Of a stretch of 64,000 nt of DNA, positions 23,397 to 34,021 are shown in pieces (within the stretch, counting starts at the first letter, position 1; each line of letters opens with the position of its first letter). Where the stretch lies: positions 78,657,495 to 78,721,494 of the forward strand of contig JALGPY010000005.1 in NCBI GenBank assembly GCA_023055425.1, given 5' to 3'. The translations under genes and the position numbers were made by a program. Below the pieces are notes generated by a model. That model was not told the origin of the DNA and did no database searches. It was given only the letters and a program-made list of their open reading frames with translations. The DNA is from Linanthus parryae. Its lineage: Eukaryota > Streptophyta > Magnoliopsida > Ericales > Polemoniaceae.

Positions 23397-24827
23397 TGTA
23401 GGGTTTTAATTCATGGATCGCGCAAACGGAAGCATAATCAAACAAACAACCATGCAAAACCCTCCAAGGATCACAAGTCTAGATGCATAACGATAGTGAA
23501 AGTAAGAAATCATAAACACACCTTTGGGTTCTCCTTGATGACTTCAAACGCGAATAGTGTCACGTTCTCTATAGTTGATCCACGCCTAGAGTTGTTCCTA
23601 GATCTCCAATCTCCTTGGTGCTAGCCCGGAATGAAAGGAGGGTGAAGGAATCACGCAAAACGAGGCACAAAAGGGGGCTCGGCCCTCTTGTGGCGTCGGG
23701 GACGAGTGGGCGGCGGCAAGGGGGCGGCGTCCCTCTTGTTGCTTGCTCTCTCTCTCCTTTGTTCTCTCCTACTCTTGTTATGTTCTCTTCAGAGCATAAG
23801 TTATGTAGGAAAGGAAGGAAGGAGGGTCCTTTATATAGTCCAACAACTCCTTGTTAACTACCTAAAGGACTTATTCTAGTCCTACTAGAATTCAATTTAG
23901 TCCCTTCCTTGCAAATTAGTCCCTACTAAGTTTGCAAGGGTTTGCAAAGTGATCCTTCTAATTAATTAATCTAATTAATTAATTCCCAAATCTAGTACAA
24001 CTCTATATAGCGTGTGACCCCATAGGTTCTATCTAGTTGGTAGCAACTCTTTGCTAATATGGAGCGGTTTCTAGCAAAACATCCATTCTAGCCAACTAAT
24101 AGAATAGTCATCTAGACAACCTTGTACAAGTAATTGTCTCATCCCTTTGCCTCCATATCCGGATTGGACACGAGACATACAAGTCACACTCGTATATCCA
24201 ATCCCTAGTTTCTCGATCCATGGAATAGCCTTATTCGTGCAAATAACATCAATATCCCATATATTGATTTATTTGAGTCTGGCCAGACATTCTATAAGCA
24301 CTATCCTCGAGTGGCCTTGGATATTTGCTCCCGTTATGTGGGAGGGGCAAATCCTCTCTACGTCCACTACGATCTCTAAGCTTGCTTCTCATTGTATCCA
24401 GTACACGCCTTTATAACTACCCAGTTACGGTGTAGCGTTTAACGCTACCAAGATCACAATGATCCACAACTAGAATATCTAGTGACTTCAAGTCTAAGGA
24501 TGACAATACCATTGTACCCGAGAAGCACTTGTGACTCAACATAACGTGTATGTAGCCTTCTCGGTAATGGGTCAATCCAGTGCAACATTCCGTAATGCAC
24601 ACCTATGTGTTGGATCATGATATCTCCATATCAATCCAACCCCATACTAGTCTATAGATGATTGTCCCAATTAATCATTATACTTGACTAGGGATATTTA
24701 AGATAAACAACACGATTGTAAATCTAAGGACTTCATTATATTAAATATCCAATAAATAATAAATGAATTTCTAGCCAATTACAAATTCATACTAAACTAG
24801 ATTGCCTCTAGGGCATCTATTCCAACA
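23397..24827 (-). repeat. 5' LTR of the nested copia element
   Basis: 1,431 bp, TGTTGG...CCTACA in element orientation. It contains the promoter: a CTATATAAAG TATA-like box at 23829-23838. It is flanked on the right by the GTTTC duplication at 24828-24832. Confidence 0.95.
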
Positions 24828-24832
24828 GTTTC
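24828..24832 (+). repeat. target site duplication GTTTC, right copy
   Basis: Identical to 16313-16317. Confidence 0.95.
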
Positions 24833-24845
24833 TCAAACTGCATAA

Positions 24846-24865
24846 AATCTCAAGGCCTTGAGATT
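24846..24865 (+). repeat. 20-bp perfect palindrome of the SIRE-like element
   Basis: AATCTCAAGGCCTTGAGATT equals its own reverse complement. It is the longest member of a palindrome family scattered through the SIRE-like element (see 27453-27470, 14427-14438 and others). Confidence 0.95.
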
Positions 24866-25174
24866 GTTCTCCAGGTCTTGATAATATCTGTTTTTTTTTA
24901 AATGGATCATCAAATATTATATCTTATCTTTTTAGATAACTGTATAATATTTGAATTACTCAGAGAATTTTCTAAAATATCCCAAAAAGATTTTTCAAGA
25001 TTCTATTTTTGCACGTAGATATTGCAGAGTCCTTTTATGACTCATCCTTTTCAACCTACTTCAGCTGAAAGTCAGGGCTTTATCTTCTCATTCTCTTCCA
25101 ATTTTCTGCGAATACTCTCTCACTCTCTCAATTCCTCTCAATCACATTCTCTTCTCAAAACCCTAAACCCTAAA

Positions 25175-26917
25175 ATGGAGCGCAAATCAGCGAGAATTCA
25201 GCAACAGGGAAAGCCCTCTGGCAGATCCAAGAAGAGAGCAAACAAGAAGGAGAAGATAGTAATTTCTGATTCAGATTCAGAAAATACTCAAAGCTTGCAT
25301 GAGGATACCCCTCCTGCAAAGAAGTCAAGGACAGAGAAGGGAGATGAAGGCTCAAGTGTTGATCCACAACAGGAGACTCAGGGTGGTTATCAACCTAGGT
25401 CAGAGAAGAAGAAAGGGGGAGAAAAGAAAAAGGCTACTGAAGAGGTAAAAGGGAAATCAACTCAGGAAAGCCAGAAGAAACCAACTGAAGGAGGACAAGA
25501 GAAGACGAAACCCTCTGAGAAGAAGAATAGGGTTAAGCAAGTTGTTGCTGCAACTAAGAAAGGATATCAAGGTAAGAATGTACTTCCAACTGAGTGGTTT
25601 GTTAGTTCTGAAGTTAGAACTGTTTGGATGCAAGGATATGCATCATCTAAAGTAGCTTTCTGTAGCATGATTTCTGATGAGTTATTGGATAAACTGGACA
25701 TAGAATGCATGAGAAAATTGAGGGAAACTGCTGTTTGGAAAGTTCTAAATCCTAGTTCAAAGGCTTATCCTAGGTTGACTAGGTTATTTTATCTGAACTT
25801 AGTGTCTGAAGGTGATGATAGAATGGTATTAACTTCTAAAGTGGCTGGTGTGGATTTGAGGTTAGATCATAGGACTTTTGCCAAAGTCTTGGGCATTCCT
25901 AGAAAATACAATGTTGGAGAATATCCTGATAGGAAGGAGTGTCTGGATAAGGCAAAGGAGATGTTCTTTGTTGAAGGTGTTCCCTCTGGTCCAAAGCAGT
26001 TGACACACTCTGTGCTCAACTGTGAAGCCAAAATTGTGTTTACTATTTTGATGAGGAGTGTAGTTCCAAGGGAGAACTCAAGAGAGTTAGTAACTGATAA
26101 GGTTCTGATTTTGATGTATCTGATATCTCAAGGGTTTGAGATAGATTTGCCAACAGTTGTTATGGAGCATATGATTTATTGTGCAACCAGGACTAGAAAC
26201 CATCCTCTTCCATATGCCAACATGTTACCTCTTTTCTTTGAATATTTTGATGTGCCTCTGAAAGGAGAAGGAAAGATTACTGGAGGTTTTGGGTTGATAG
26301 ATGAGACTGCACTTCAGATGATTGGGGTAGTTCAGACAGGGAAAGGGCATTGGAAATTTTCTTCTGATTTGTCAAAGGAAGAACTTGCTGAGAAGGTGTT
26401 TGTGAAGTCTAATGGGACTACATCTGGGAAAGGACAAGCCAATGAGGATTACTCTCTGCTGGTTGAGAAGTTAGAAGATCAGCACGTTGAGATTGAAGAT
26501 CTCAGACAAAGGTTGTTTGACCTGTCAACTGAATTTAACCAGTTCAAGGGCTTGATGAATGTTATGAATGAGAAGTTGGATGTTGTTATCAAGGGCTTGA
26601 ATCTGGAGAAGATACCTTCTGCTACTAGTCATGACACCAGTGTGGATTCATAAGAGAAGCTGGGAGATTTTCTGAAGAAGAAGAAGAAGAATAAGAAGCC
26701 AATTCCAGTAGTACTAGCTTCAAAAGACTTGTTTGAACAAACTGATGAAGAAGATGCTGGTGATGACACATGTGTTGATGCAGCCACATAGGTAGATTCA
26801 GTACAGGCTAAGAAGAAAGTGGATGAGATAATCCAAGAAGTGGTTGCTGAAGTGGAAGCTGAACAAGAAGGTAATCAGTCTGCAGAAGATGCTGCAAGTG
26901 AGGAAGAAATTGGATAA
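25175..26917 (+). pseudogene. env-like ORF of the SIRE-like element (plant transposon protein domain)
   Basis: The likely start is ATG 25175 (MERKSARIQQQGKPSGRSKK), preceded by leader-like DNA with CCCTAAACCCTAAA; the open frame extends upstream to 25022 without a better start. Residues about 1-125 are charged and repetitive (acidic and KKK-rich). The following region (PTEWFVSSEVRTVWMQ, VDLRLDHRTFAKVLGIPR, HSVLNCEAKIVFTILMRSVVPREN) matches the domain called putative plant transposon protein, common in env-like ORFs of SIRE and Athila elements. A coiled-coil stretch follows (LVEKLEDQHVEIEDLRQRL). The frame stops at TAA 26651-26653, but homologous-looking acidic/KKK-rich sequence continues in frame to 26917 past a second stop (TAG 26789-26791). 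This shows a decayed C-terminus. No clear transmembrane segment is seen. Its function is unknown. Confidence 0.8.
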
Positions 26918-27106
26918 GGCTCAGAGAAAGGCCAGACATCAAAGAAGAAGTGAAGAGCAGAGACTGCCAAAGCCTTGACCTTCTATCTCATTCTCTTATA
27001 TCTTTTCTGTCTCAAGGCCTTGACTTTTTAGCTAGTTTTTGTTTTAAGTTTATTTTCAAACTCTGAGTAATGATCCTACATTTCTTCAACCTTATTTGAT
27101 GAAAGT

Positions 27107-27121
27107 CAAAAAGGGGGAAAG
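27107..27121 (+). promoter_or_regulatory. internal purine tract
   Basis: TCAAAAAGGGGGAAAG is a PPT-like tract about 240 bases before the 3' LTR. It may be a relic or second plus-strand primer. Confidence 0.45.
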
Positions 27122-27344
27122 TTAATGTGGTATTTGTGTTTTGTTTGCAGTTTTTGGACTAGTAATAATAAGAATTGCTTAGTTGTTTTGGTGAACTTTT
27201 AACTATGTGGTAATTTGTAATATTTATTCTCACTGATTATCTGTTTGGGTTCAGTATATATATTGTATCTGCAAATTGTGGTTATTTAATTTTTGAATAT
27301 GAGTGGCAGGAAGATCTATGCAAGACTGTAGGTTTTGTCTTTCA

Positions 27345-27357
27345 TCAAGGGGGAGAT
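27345..27357 (+). promoter_or_regulatory. polypurine tract of SIRE-like element
   Basis: CAAGGGGGAGAT directly precedes TGTTGAGTC, the 3' LTR start. Confidence 0.8.
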
Positions 27358-28858
27358 TGTTGAGTCAGGATCCCTGAATGTGCTTTGTTTAGAAATTGTT
27401 TTGAGTGAAGAAAGACAAAAGGCTAAGACATAAGCAGCAAAGCATGTCAGTTATCTCAAGGCCTTGAGATTGACTGAACTTCAAAGCCTTGAGTTATCTT
27501 ATTCTGCTATATGTTCTAACATTTTTTTGTTGCAGAATTGGTTATCTGATTATGCAAATCAGTGGTTTACTGTATATACTTTTGGACTATACTATTTATA
27601 TATCTAACACAATTGCAGATGATCAGAACAGGAAGAATCAAAGCTATCTGGGTTTAACTTTGAAATTCTCTAAAGCAGGTTCAGAGCTCCAATGCCTTGA
27701 GATATGCCTTGAGCTGCTGACAGTTTTTACAGAAATTAATTGATTCTTTCTTGCAGGTTGTGATTCTTAGTATTGTGATTATTTACTCACTTCTAAGTAT
27801 CTTAAACTTGTTTTTCATGATTCATATATTTTAGAAGATATACAGGTTATTGTTCTTAGTTTGTTAAACAGTTTTATCAGAAACTATATAACCAAACAGT
27901 CTTAGTACTGTTAGATTTCTGGATTTTGTTGTTGCAGTGTTTCAATGCTGTTGCAGGGTTGTTAAACGTGCAGGAGCAATCTCAACAAACTCCAACGGAT
28001 ATCCACTTGAGGCTGTTTGAATTTAAGTTGAAAACAGAAGGAGGATTTGTAGGAACTGAGATCCTAAAATCTCTCAATCAGTTGCAGCTGTGGATAAAAG
28101 AGACTGGTTTGAATTTTGAAGAATAGGGAGGCTTGCAGAATACTCTGAGAGGTGTGACAAAGTCGTGGGAGATCATTCATTCAAACACACAATCATTCAA
28201 TCTTCATTCCAGATTCCTGAAGATCAAATCAATCCAGTTTTCCAGAAGAACTCTTCCAGGCTTAAATAGCTTATCTTCATACTGTGTTCTTCACTTGTAC
28301 TTCTATCTGTGTATCTCTAGATTATCTTAAACCTCACTTAACCTAGTGGTTGGTTGTTCAAGTGAACAACAAGAGGTTCTTGTTAGCTCAACAGTTAGTA
28401 GCTGGAACTAGATAGGTTTGGAACCACAAGCTGTATAGGTGTAAGGGAAATCACTTAGGCTTGAAGATCTAGGGCTGTTTCTGTGTGAGTAATAAGAAGT
28501 GTTTGCCCAAATCCTGGTGGGATTAGATCCCTCAGGCAGAGATTAGGTCCATTGGAACTGAACTCTATAAATTGATTTGTGTTCTTTACCTTTCTGTTTG
28601 ATTATTATCTGCTGCACACAACTCAAATCAAACTAGGGTTCAAAAGCTATTTAGAATTGTTCACAACTCAAGGCCTTGAAGCTTACTATTTTGCCTTTGT
28701 AAATTTCAGACAGTTTATCAAATCTCATTTCCTTGAGATTTGAGTTTCACACAAAGCTTTCCTGTTAAACTTTAAGTTTTGCAAAAAGTTTTCATACTCT
28801 ATTCAACCCCCCCCCCCCCCTCTAGAGTATTTAGGTCCTGTATTTAGTCGACATTACA
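27358..28858 (+). mobile_element. 3' LTR of the SIRE-like element (right edge approximate)
   Basis: Starts TGTTGAGTCAGG after the polypurine tract. It contains several palindrome copies (27453-27470, near 27483, near 27691, 28667-28680), a CTATATA box near 27884, and a run of C (28807-28820) followed by TCTAGAG, as is usual near the end of SIRE LTRs. It probably ends ...GACATTACACA at 28858-28860. No target duplication can be tested because the left end is missing. Confidence 0.7.
27453..27470 (+). repeat. 18-bp perfect palindrome in the SIRE-like LTR
   Basis: ATCTCAAGGCCTTGAGAT, self-complementary, in the U3 part of the LTR upstream of the TATA-like box near 27884. Confidence 0.95.
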
Positions 28859-28860
28859 CA

Positions 28861-30457
28861 CTTTCATTCTGTAAAACTGTTTTTTTGTTCGGAATTGTTT
28901 TTTAACCGTTTCTTCTAATTTTTTGCATTTTTTTTCAAACTGTTTTTCTCAGTTTTTTGCAAACTGTTTTAAAAACCGTTTTTTCTTTTTAGTTTTTACA
29001 AACTATTTTGTAAAACTATTTTTTTTTCCGGTTTTTTGAGAACTGTTTTTATACTTTTTTTTTCCAGTTTTTGCAAATGGTTATTTTTTCTCAATCTGTT
29101 TTTTTTTATTTGACACTATTTTTTCTCCCATTTTAGCAAACTGTTTTTTAAATTTGTTTTATCCAGTTTTTTACTAACAGTTTTTTTCATGTTTTTGATA
29201 CTTTTTTAAATTGTTTTTCTTTTCCAGAATTTGCAAACAGTTTGTCAATGGGGAAAAACTAAAAGTTGTGGCAAAACCAATACTTGAGGGTGAAACTAGC
29301 ATTTGAGGATGAAAATTGGGTAGAATGTCTATGTGGCAAAAGGGCTAGGAGATAAGGTAAGATGTTAGAATTGTCCAAGCTCTAGCTCTTTGCCTTGGAC
29401 AATTCTAGCCTTGGCAAAATTTTGTGGGTGGAGAGGTGAATAGTGAGAAAAAGGGGTTAGGGCATGTCCATCCGTTGAGGCACCAGAGCAGGAGGTAAGG
29501 GTCTCTGAGGCTTTAGGGCAAAACAATGTTCACTACTTTTTTTAAGTCTGTTTCCACCCATTGAGGTAGGGGGGAGACGCAAGACAATATTCAATGCTTT
29601 AAAAATTTGTAAAATACTGTATTTATTATTTTAATAATACTTTTAACAATGGAATTGAAATGTTATTGCTCAATTTGTATCTTTATACAAAAAATAGTAT
29701 TGTTCAATTTGTATATTTTTTCACTTAGGAATGTTGATTCAATACAAAATTTTAGTAAAAAAATATAATTTATTGTAAATATAAAATATATTTTGAAACA
29801 ATTCTTTTCAAAATATTATTGATCAAACAGTGTTTTTCAAAACTGTTTTTTTCATAACAGTTTTTTTCAAATCTGCTTTTTTCAGAAGAGTTTTTCTCAA
29901 AACAATTTTTTTTCAAAACATTTTTTTTTCAAAATTGTTTTACAAACTATTTTTTTTTTCAAAATCGTTTTTCAAACTAATTTTTTTTCAAAAACTGTAT
30001 TTTTTTCAAAACAGCTTTTTTTTTTCTCATAACAGTTTTTTTCGAAAAAGTTTTTTTTATTCAAAACAGTTATTTTTTCAAAGCAGTTTTTTTAAAAAAT
30101 ATATATATTTCAAAACTGTTTTTTGTTAAACAAGATATTTTTTTGTTATGTACAAAATTACTATTAATTTTTATGTTATGCAAAACTAGTATTTGTGGAT
30201 GAAAAATTGGATGGACTCCTTATGTGGCTAAAGGACTAGAAGGCAAAGCAAGATGTTAGAATTGTCCAAATTCTTGTTTTGCGGCAATTCTAACCTTAGC
30301 AAGATTTTGTCGGTGAAAAGGTGAATAGTGGGAAATAAGGGACTGAGAGGGCTAACGTGAGGTGGTGCCAAGGCTAAAAGCCCTTGATGGACATTCCCTT
30401 AGGAGGGAAAGAATGATGTGGTGCCTTGCCTAGAAGTCATTTGTGGACATGCCCTAA
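28861..30457. repeat. T-rich repeat block with foldback/MITE-like units
   Basis: Two T-rich tracts (about 28870-29250 and 29820-30170, full of AACTGTTTTTT and TTTTTTCAAAAC) each precede a related unit (about 29266-29450 and 30180-30390) sharing TTAGAATTGTCCAA and TGGATGAAAATTGG-type sequence. The first unit has a 14-bp inverted repeat, TAGAATTGTCCAAG/CTTGGACAATTCTA. TTAGGGCATGTCCA at 29457 and its reverse complement at 30444-30457 could be terminal inverted repeats of a 1-kb element, but no flanking target duplication could be found. The 100-codon frame at 29830-30129 (almost only F, K, S) is composition, not a gene. Confidence 0.5.
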
Positions 30458-30842
30458 TCTGTGTGGGTTTGACGGGATGTGTGGGGCCTTTCCTTGGTTC
30501 ATCACCTGACCGCATTCGAAAAAAGTGTTGGAGTTGAATATTTATTGGTGCTGTTTCCTGCAAGAACATCTTTAAATGATCTTGGTGAGGGTTGTGGGGA
30601 GTCCTAGACTCCTAGCGTGTGACAGTTGTTATTGTAGTGATGTCATCGTCTGTTTTTGCAGGGGAAAGTGGCCTCGGTTGATGGAAGAAATAATGGAGAT
30701 GGGACAAAGAACCTGTCGAGTGCGCATCACTATCACTCTGTGAGATCACAGACGTACCAATAGTCCATGAGAGAGGCTTGACCAAAAGCAAGGAGGCAGT
30801 GGTTGAGAGCATTTATGTGGGGAGAGAAAGTTCTCACACTAA

Positions 30843-31253
30843 GTGCATGTTTGGCATCCCTGTTTTTAATTAAAAACGGGGTGTTTTTTTTTTAAACACA
30901 TTTGGCAGACATGTTTTTTTGTCTGTTTAAAAACAAAAACATGCTGAAAAACAGCTATTTAAAAAAACAGCAAATGTGGTGTTTTTTAGTGTTTTTTTCA
31001 TACTATTGGTGTTTAAAGACATTTCAACCATGATTAGATGTAAAAAATATCAAATATATCCGGTATTGTACGTAAAAATGATATTTAAGCAAATTAATAT
31101 TAAAATTTAGTAATTTTTCTAAATGTGTTTTTGATTTTAAACACTGTTTTTAAACGGATACCAAACAGTTTTTGAATATGTTTTTAAACGTTTTTTCCAG
31201 TACGTTTTTTTTCAATTGTTTTTCTTATTTCTAAACGGATACCAAACAAGCTC
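30843..31253. mobile_element. Tourist-like MITE, 411 bp
   Basis: Terminal inverted repeats GTGCATGTTTGGCATCC (left) and GGATACCAAACAAGCTC (right; reverse complement GAGCTTGTTTGGTATCC) are flanked by TAA at 30840-30842 and 31254-31256. TAA duplications are the mark of PIF/Harbinger elements. The interior is AT-rich and non-coding. Confidence 0.85.
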
Positions 31254-31556
31254 TAATACTAATATGGTTGGCAGGTCACCAACACATTCACTACATTTAT
31301 TTATCCAAAAACTAATAATGCGATATGGCTTGCTGCTCCCCAACCCAAAACCCACAACCTTCACACCCTCTCACGGGGCAAACTCATCGAGGGGCTGAAC
31401 GTGTCGTGAAGTTACCCAACAGGAGTCGGATGTGTGGCGGAAGAGACGCATCTTCACGGAAAACGACGTCGCACTGGGTGGATACAGCCGTAACTGAAAC
31501 GGAGTGTTAGGGCTTGACTGGATGTGTGGTCGGTTCATCACGGTCAGGCGACGGCG

Positions 31557-31584
31557 ATGATGATGATGATGATGCTAGGACGCG
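31557..31584 (+). CDS. possible first coding exon (weak)
   Basis: Six ATG codons in a row followed by CTAGGACGCG and a good donor, GTGAGT, at 31585. The upstream DNA (31390-31550) is less AT-rich than its surroundings and contains AACGACGTCGCA. With no confirmed partner exon this is only a hint of a gene on the plus strand. Confidence 0.2.
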
Positions 31585-32547
31585 GTGAGTTCTCTGTCTC
31601 GATAAACTACTGTTTTATAGTATTTGTATCTCAACTGGCTTTTGGAGATGAAAGAATCTGTTCCAAGCCATGAATCTCTCACTTGTGTGTGTTTCGCTGC
31701 TTAACTCTATAAGATCTTAAACATAGATTTATTATCTTTGTAGAGGTGGAAGATATTACTAGGTTGTTTTGTTGTGTTGCGGTTACGAGGAAACCCTTAT
31801 TTTCGTATCTGGTGGTGTGTGTTCACTCTTCTCAGAATGCCGACACTCAATATGTTTTTTTCCTTACCCTCTATTGACATAACCTAACCAGGTATATTTC
31901 ATCTCCAGATCTATTTGGCTTTCTCAGATAAATCTACCCCCGTTGAATAATTTTCTCCATCTATTTGACTTTTCCCACTCTTGTGTATGCCCAGATGATG
32001 TATGACTAGTCAAATATCACTGTTGGACAAAAGTATAGTGGCACATTGTGTGTGTAACTACTGCGTGTTGTGCGAATATAACCCGGTGGACTTAGTTATT
32101 GTTACAGTTTGAGGAATCACAATAACACGCATGAGGCGGCTTTACATAAGAAGTAGGGTTTAGGTGTTCAACTTCACAGGCGTATAAGGCACGCAAGTGT
32201 TGTTTAATTATTACTCCAATACACAAAAAGTTAGAGCCAGTTTTACTTTCATTCTGAGGTGGTAATCTCACCTGCCAAATGACACCACTGCCTGCCTTTT
32301 CTTCTTTTCCTTATTTGGCAGATTAACAAGTTGTTGAATCATTTTACAAGCAAAGTCTCTACTTTGAAATACCCGTTAAAAATTCAAACTTGACTTCAGG
32401 TACATAGCGAGTATGGGCAGGATAGTTTTACTCTTGCCACAATAATTCTTATGCTGATATCTAAAGTTGTATTCACCCGCCTGTCTTACTTTTTTTTTTT
32501 TTTTTCTCTAATCCATTATTATTCCACAATGAACACGTAGCGACTAG

Positions 32548-32653
32548 TTTTTGAATTTTGAACTTTGAAAATGTTAGAACTCTTCCAAAGGTTACTTGGT
32601 GAATGAACTTTTTGAATTTTGAACTTTGAAAATGTTAGAACTCTTCCAAAGGT
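32548..32653 (+). repeat. tandem duplication of a 45-bp unit, period 61
   Basis: The unit TTTTTGAATTTTGAACTTTG... at 32548-32592 recurs at 32609-32653 with no change seen by eye. Confidence 0.9.
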
Positions 32654-33801
32654 GGTTAATGAACTTTTAGGTAAAAAGATATTGGAAACCTGTGCATACT
32701 CGGCGCCTCATTAGCTTGGTGACTTCCAATTAATCTTTTCGGCAATAGAACCATTGTTTCTTGCACCTACCAGCTGCATTGTCGCTGTCCTTTCTCTCTC
32801 ATCATTGCACAGCTGCTATCTGTAAAAAATAAAAAATAAAAATACATGAATAGTTTGTAAACTGTTCTTCTTCTAGTCAAATCTCCATCTCACAGTATTT
32901 TTCCTGTTTCATACCACATCTGAAATAGTTTGTACCTGAGAGGCCATCCTTCCAGTGCAAAGCTTATTTTTGCTATTTATATTTCGAAAATTTATTAAAA
33001 GTTCATAAGTTTATGCAAGGTAATCCGAAATTGAGGTTCACAATTTCACAATCTTTGAATTTCCGGTTCAATTTTCTTAGGTATTCTTACTCCTGTTTAC
33101 TATTTCAAAAGATCAGATGTATTCACTTTTGAAATATTCTTACAAAATTATATAAGGGAATTTTAGGTTTGAATGTGTGTAATGAGTTTCATTGGTGGTT
33201 GTATGGATCTTGATTTTCTATCACCTCTGGTGTGAAGTTGTGGCGGGGATGGCAAAGAGAGCCAGAGGGAGAGTCATAAATGCTTAGATGTATAACATTT
33301 AGAGGGAGCAAGCCTAGTTAGAGGAAAGTGGAGAACATTCAAAACATGGCAAAGATAAGAGGAAGGTTGTATTCAGTGGCTGGGAAAAAAATTAGGATCC
33401 GATCAGGACTAGACATTGTTTGACAAGGTTGCTAATTGTTTATTTTTTTTGAATATCTGTTTTCATGATTTCATAGAATATTCTTTAAAATATGGAATTT
33501 GTTTTCCGTTTTGTTTTAAACTGAAATAGGTGTTCCATTTCAAGTGTCTATTTCGGTGTTTATAATGGAAGAAGCATAAAAATTGTCTTTGTCTGTTGGT
33601 GTTCGACGAATTCCTGTGTAATTGTTTAGACCTTGAAGACCTGTTTTTTGTATTTCGGTGGTTTCTTCTGTTGGAGGCGCATATCACACAATTAGGTGGA
33701 CCTTGGTTGTTGTAAGGGAGGGTTATTTTGTTTTGTTTTGCGTGTTCTATTTTATATTCTATTATTTGATATTCTATTGATGATGTATTTCTTTGTTCTA
33801 G

Positions 33802-34021
33802 GACATTTGATTGCTATAAGTTACATCCACGGCAGAATCATTACCTGCAGAGAGCTTCAGACTATAGGCAATACGACTTGTTTGTATGTTGCAATGCACG
33901 GCAGAAACAAGAGCACGGATCTTATGCTCTGAAATATGTCTGCAAGACCTTCAGCGAGAAGGGCATATTGGTTACCACTTCAAACCCCGTCTCTTTTTCT
34001 ATTGAGACAGTGTTGAAGTAA
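33802..34021 (+). CDS. possible terminal or internal exon, unrecognised protein (weak)
   Basis: A strong acceptor (CTTTGTTCTAG, ending 33801) is followed by 72 open codons in the frame starting at 33803 (TFDCYKLHPRQNHYLQRASD...) ending in TAA at 34019-34021. The composition looks protein-like (balanced charged and aromatic residues), but I do not recognise a family. A second candidate exon, 34299-34400, has acceptor TTTTCGTAG and donor AAAG|GTATTC. Frames do not join simply with 31557-31584. It may be a decayed gene or chance. Confidence 0.25.

Larger units (their letters stand above)
16318..24827 (-). mobile_element. complete nested Ty1/copia retrotransposon, 8,510 bp, recent insertion
   Basis: Two 1,431-bp LTRs (16318-17748 and 23397-24827) flank a minus-strand gag-pol region. 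The element has a methionine-tRNA primer site, a polypurine tract and 5-bp GTTTC duplications. By eye the LTRs differ at about five positions, all G/A or C/T transitions (near 16328, 16568, 16629, 16731 and 16892 and their counterparts), about 0.35%. Because LTRs are identical at insertion, this is a young insertion. At a commonly used plant rate of 1.3e-8 per site per year it would be of order 0.1 million years. It landed between the pol and env-like genes of the SIRE-like element. Confidence 0.95.
12256..28858 (+). mobile_element. SIRE-like Ty1/copia retrotransposon, 5'-truncated and interrupted
   Basis: The order gag (C-terminal part), protease-integrase-RT-RNase H, env-like ORF, polypurine tract, 3' LTR matches the SIRE/Maximus lineage of plant copia elements. 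The 5' LTR, primer site and gag N-terminus are absent, so the element is truncated against the Athila-like remnant. A younger copia element occupies 16318-24827. The flanks of that insertion rejoin cleanly (…AAGTTTC|TCAAACTGC…). A CTCAAGGCCTTGAG-type palindrome recurs throughout this element, absent from the inserted one. Confidence 0.8.

Noticed and set aside
29830..30129. 100-codon plus-strand ORF
   Set aside because: Almost only F, K and S codons from a TTTTTTCAAAAC repeat; composition artefact.
29457..30457. complete 1-kb transposon with TTAGGGCATGTCCA ends
   Set aside because: The ends are inverted, but no direct target duplication of 3, 8 or 9 bases was found; kept only as a repeat block.
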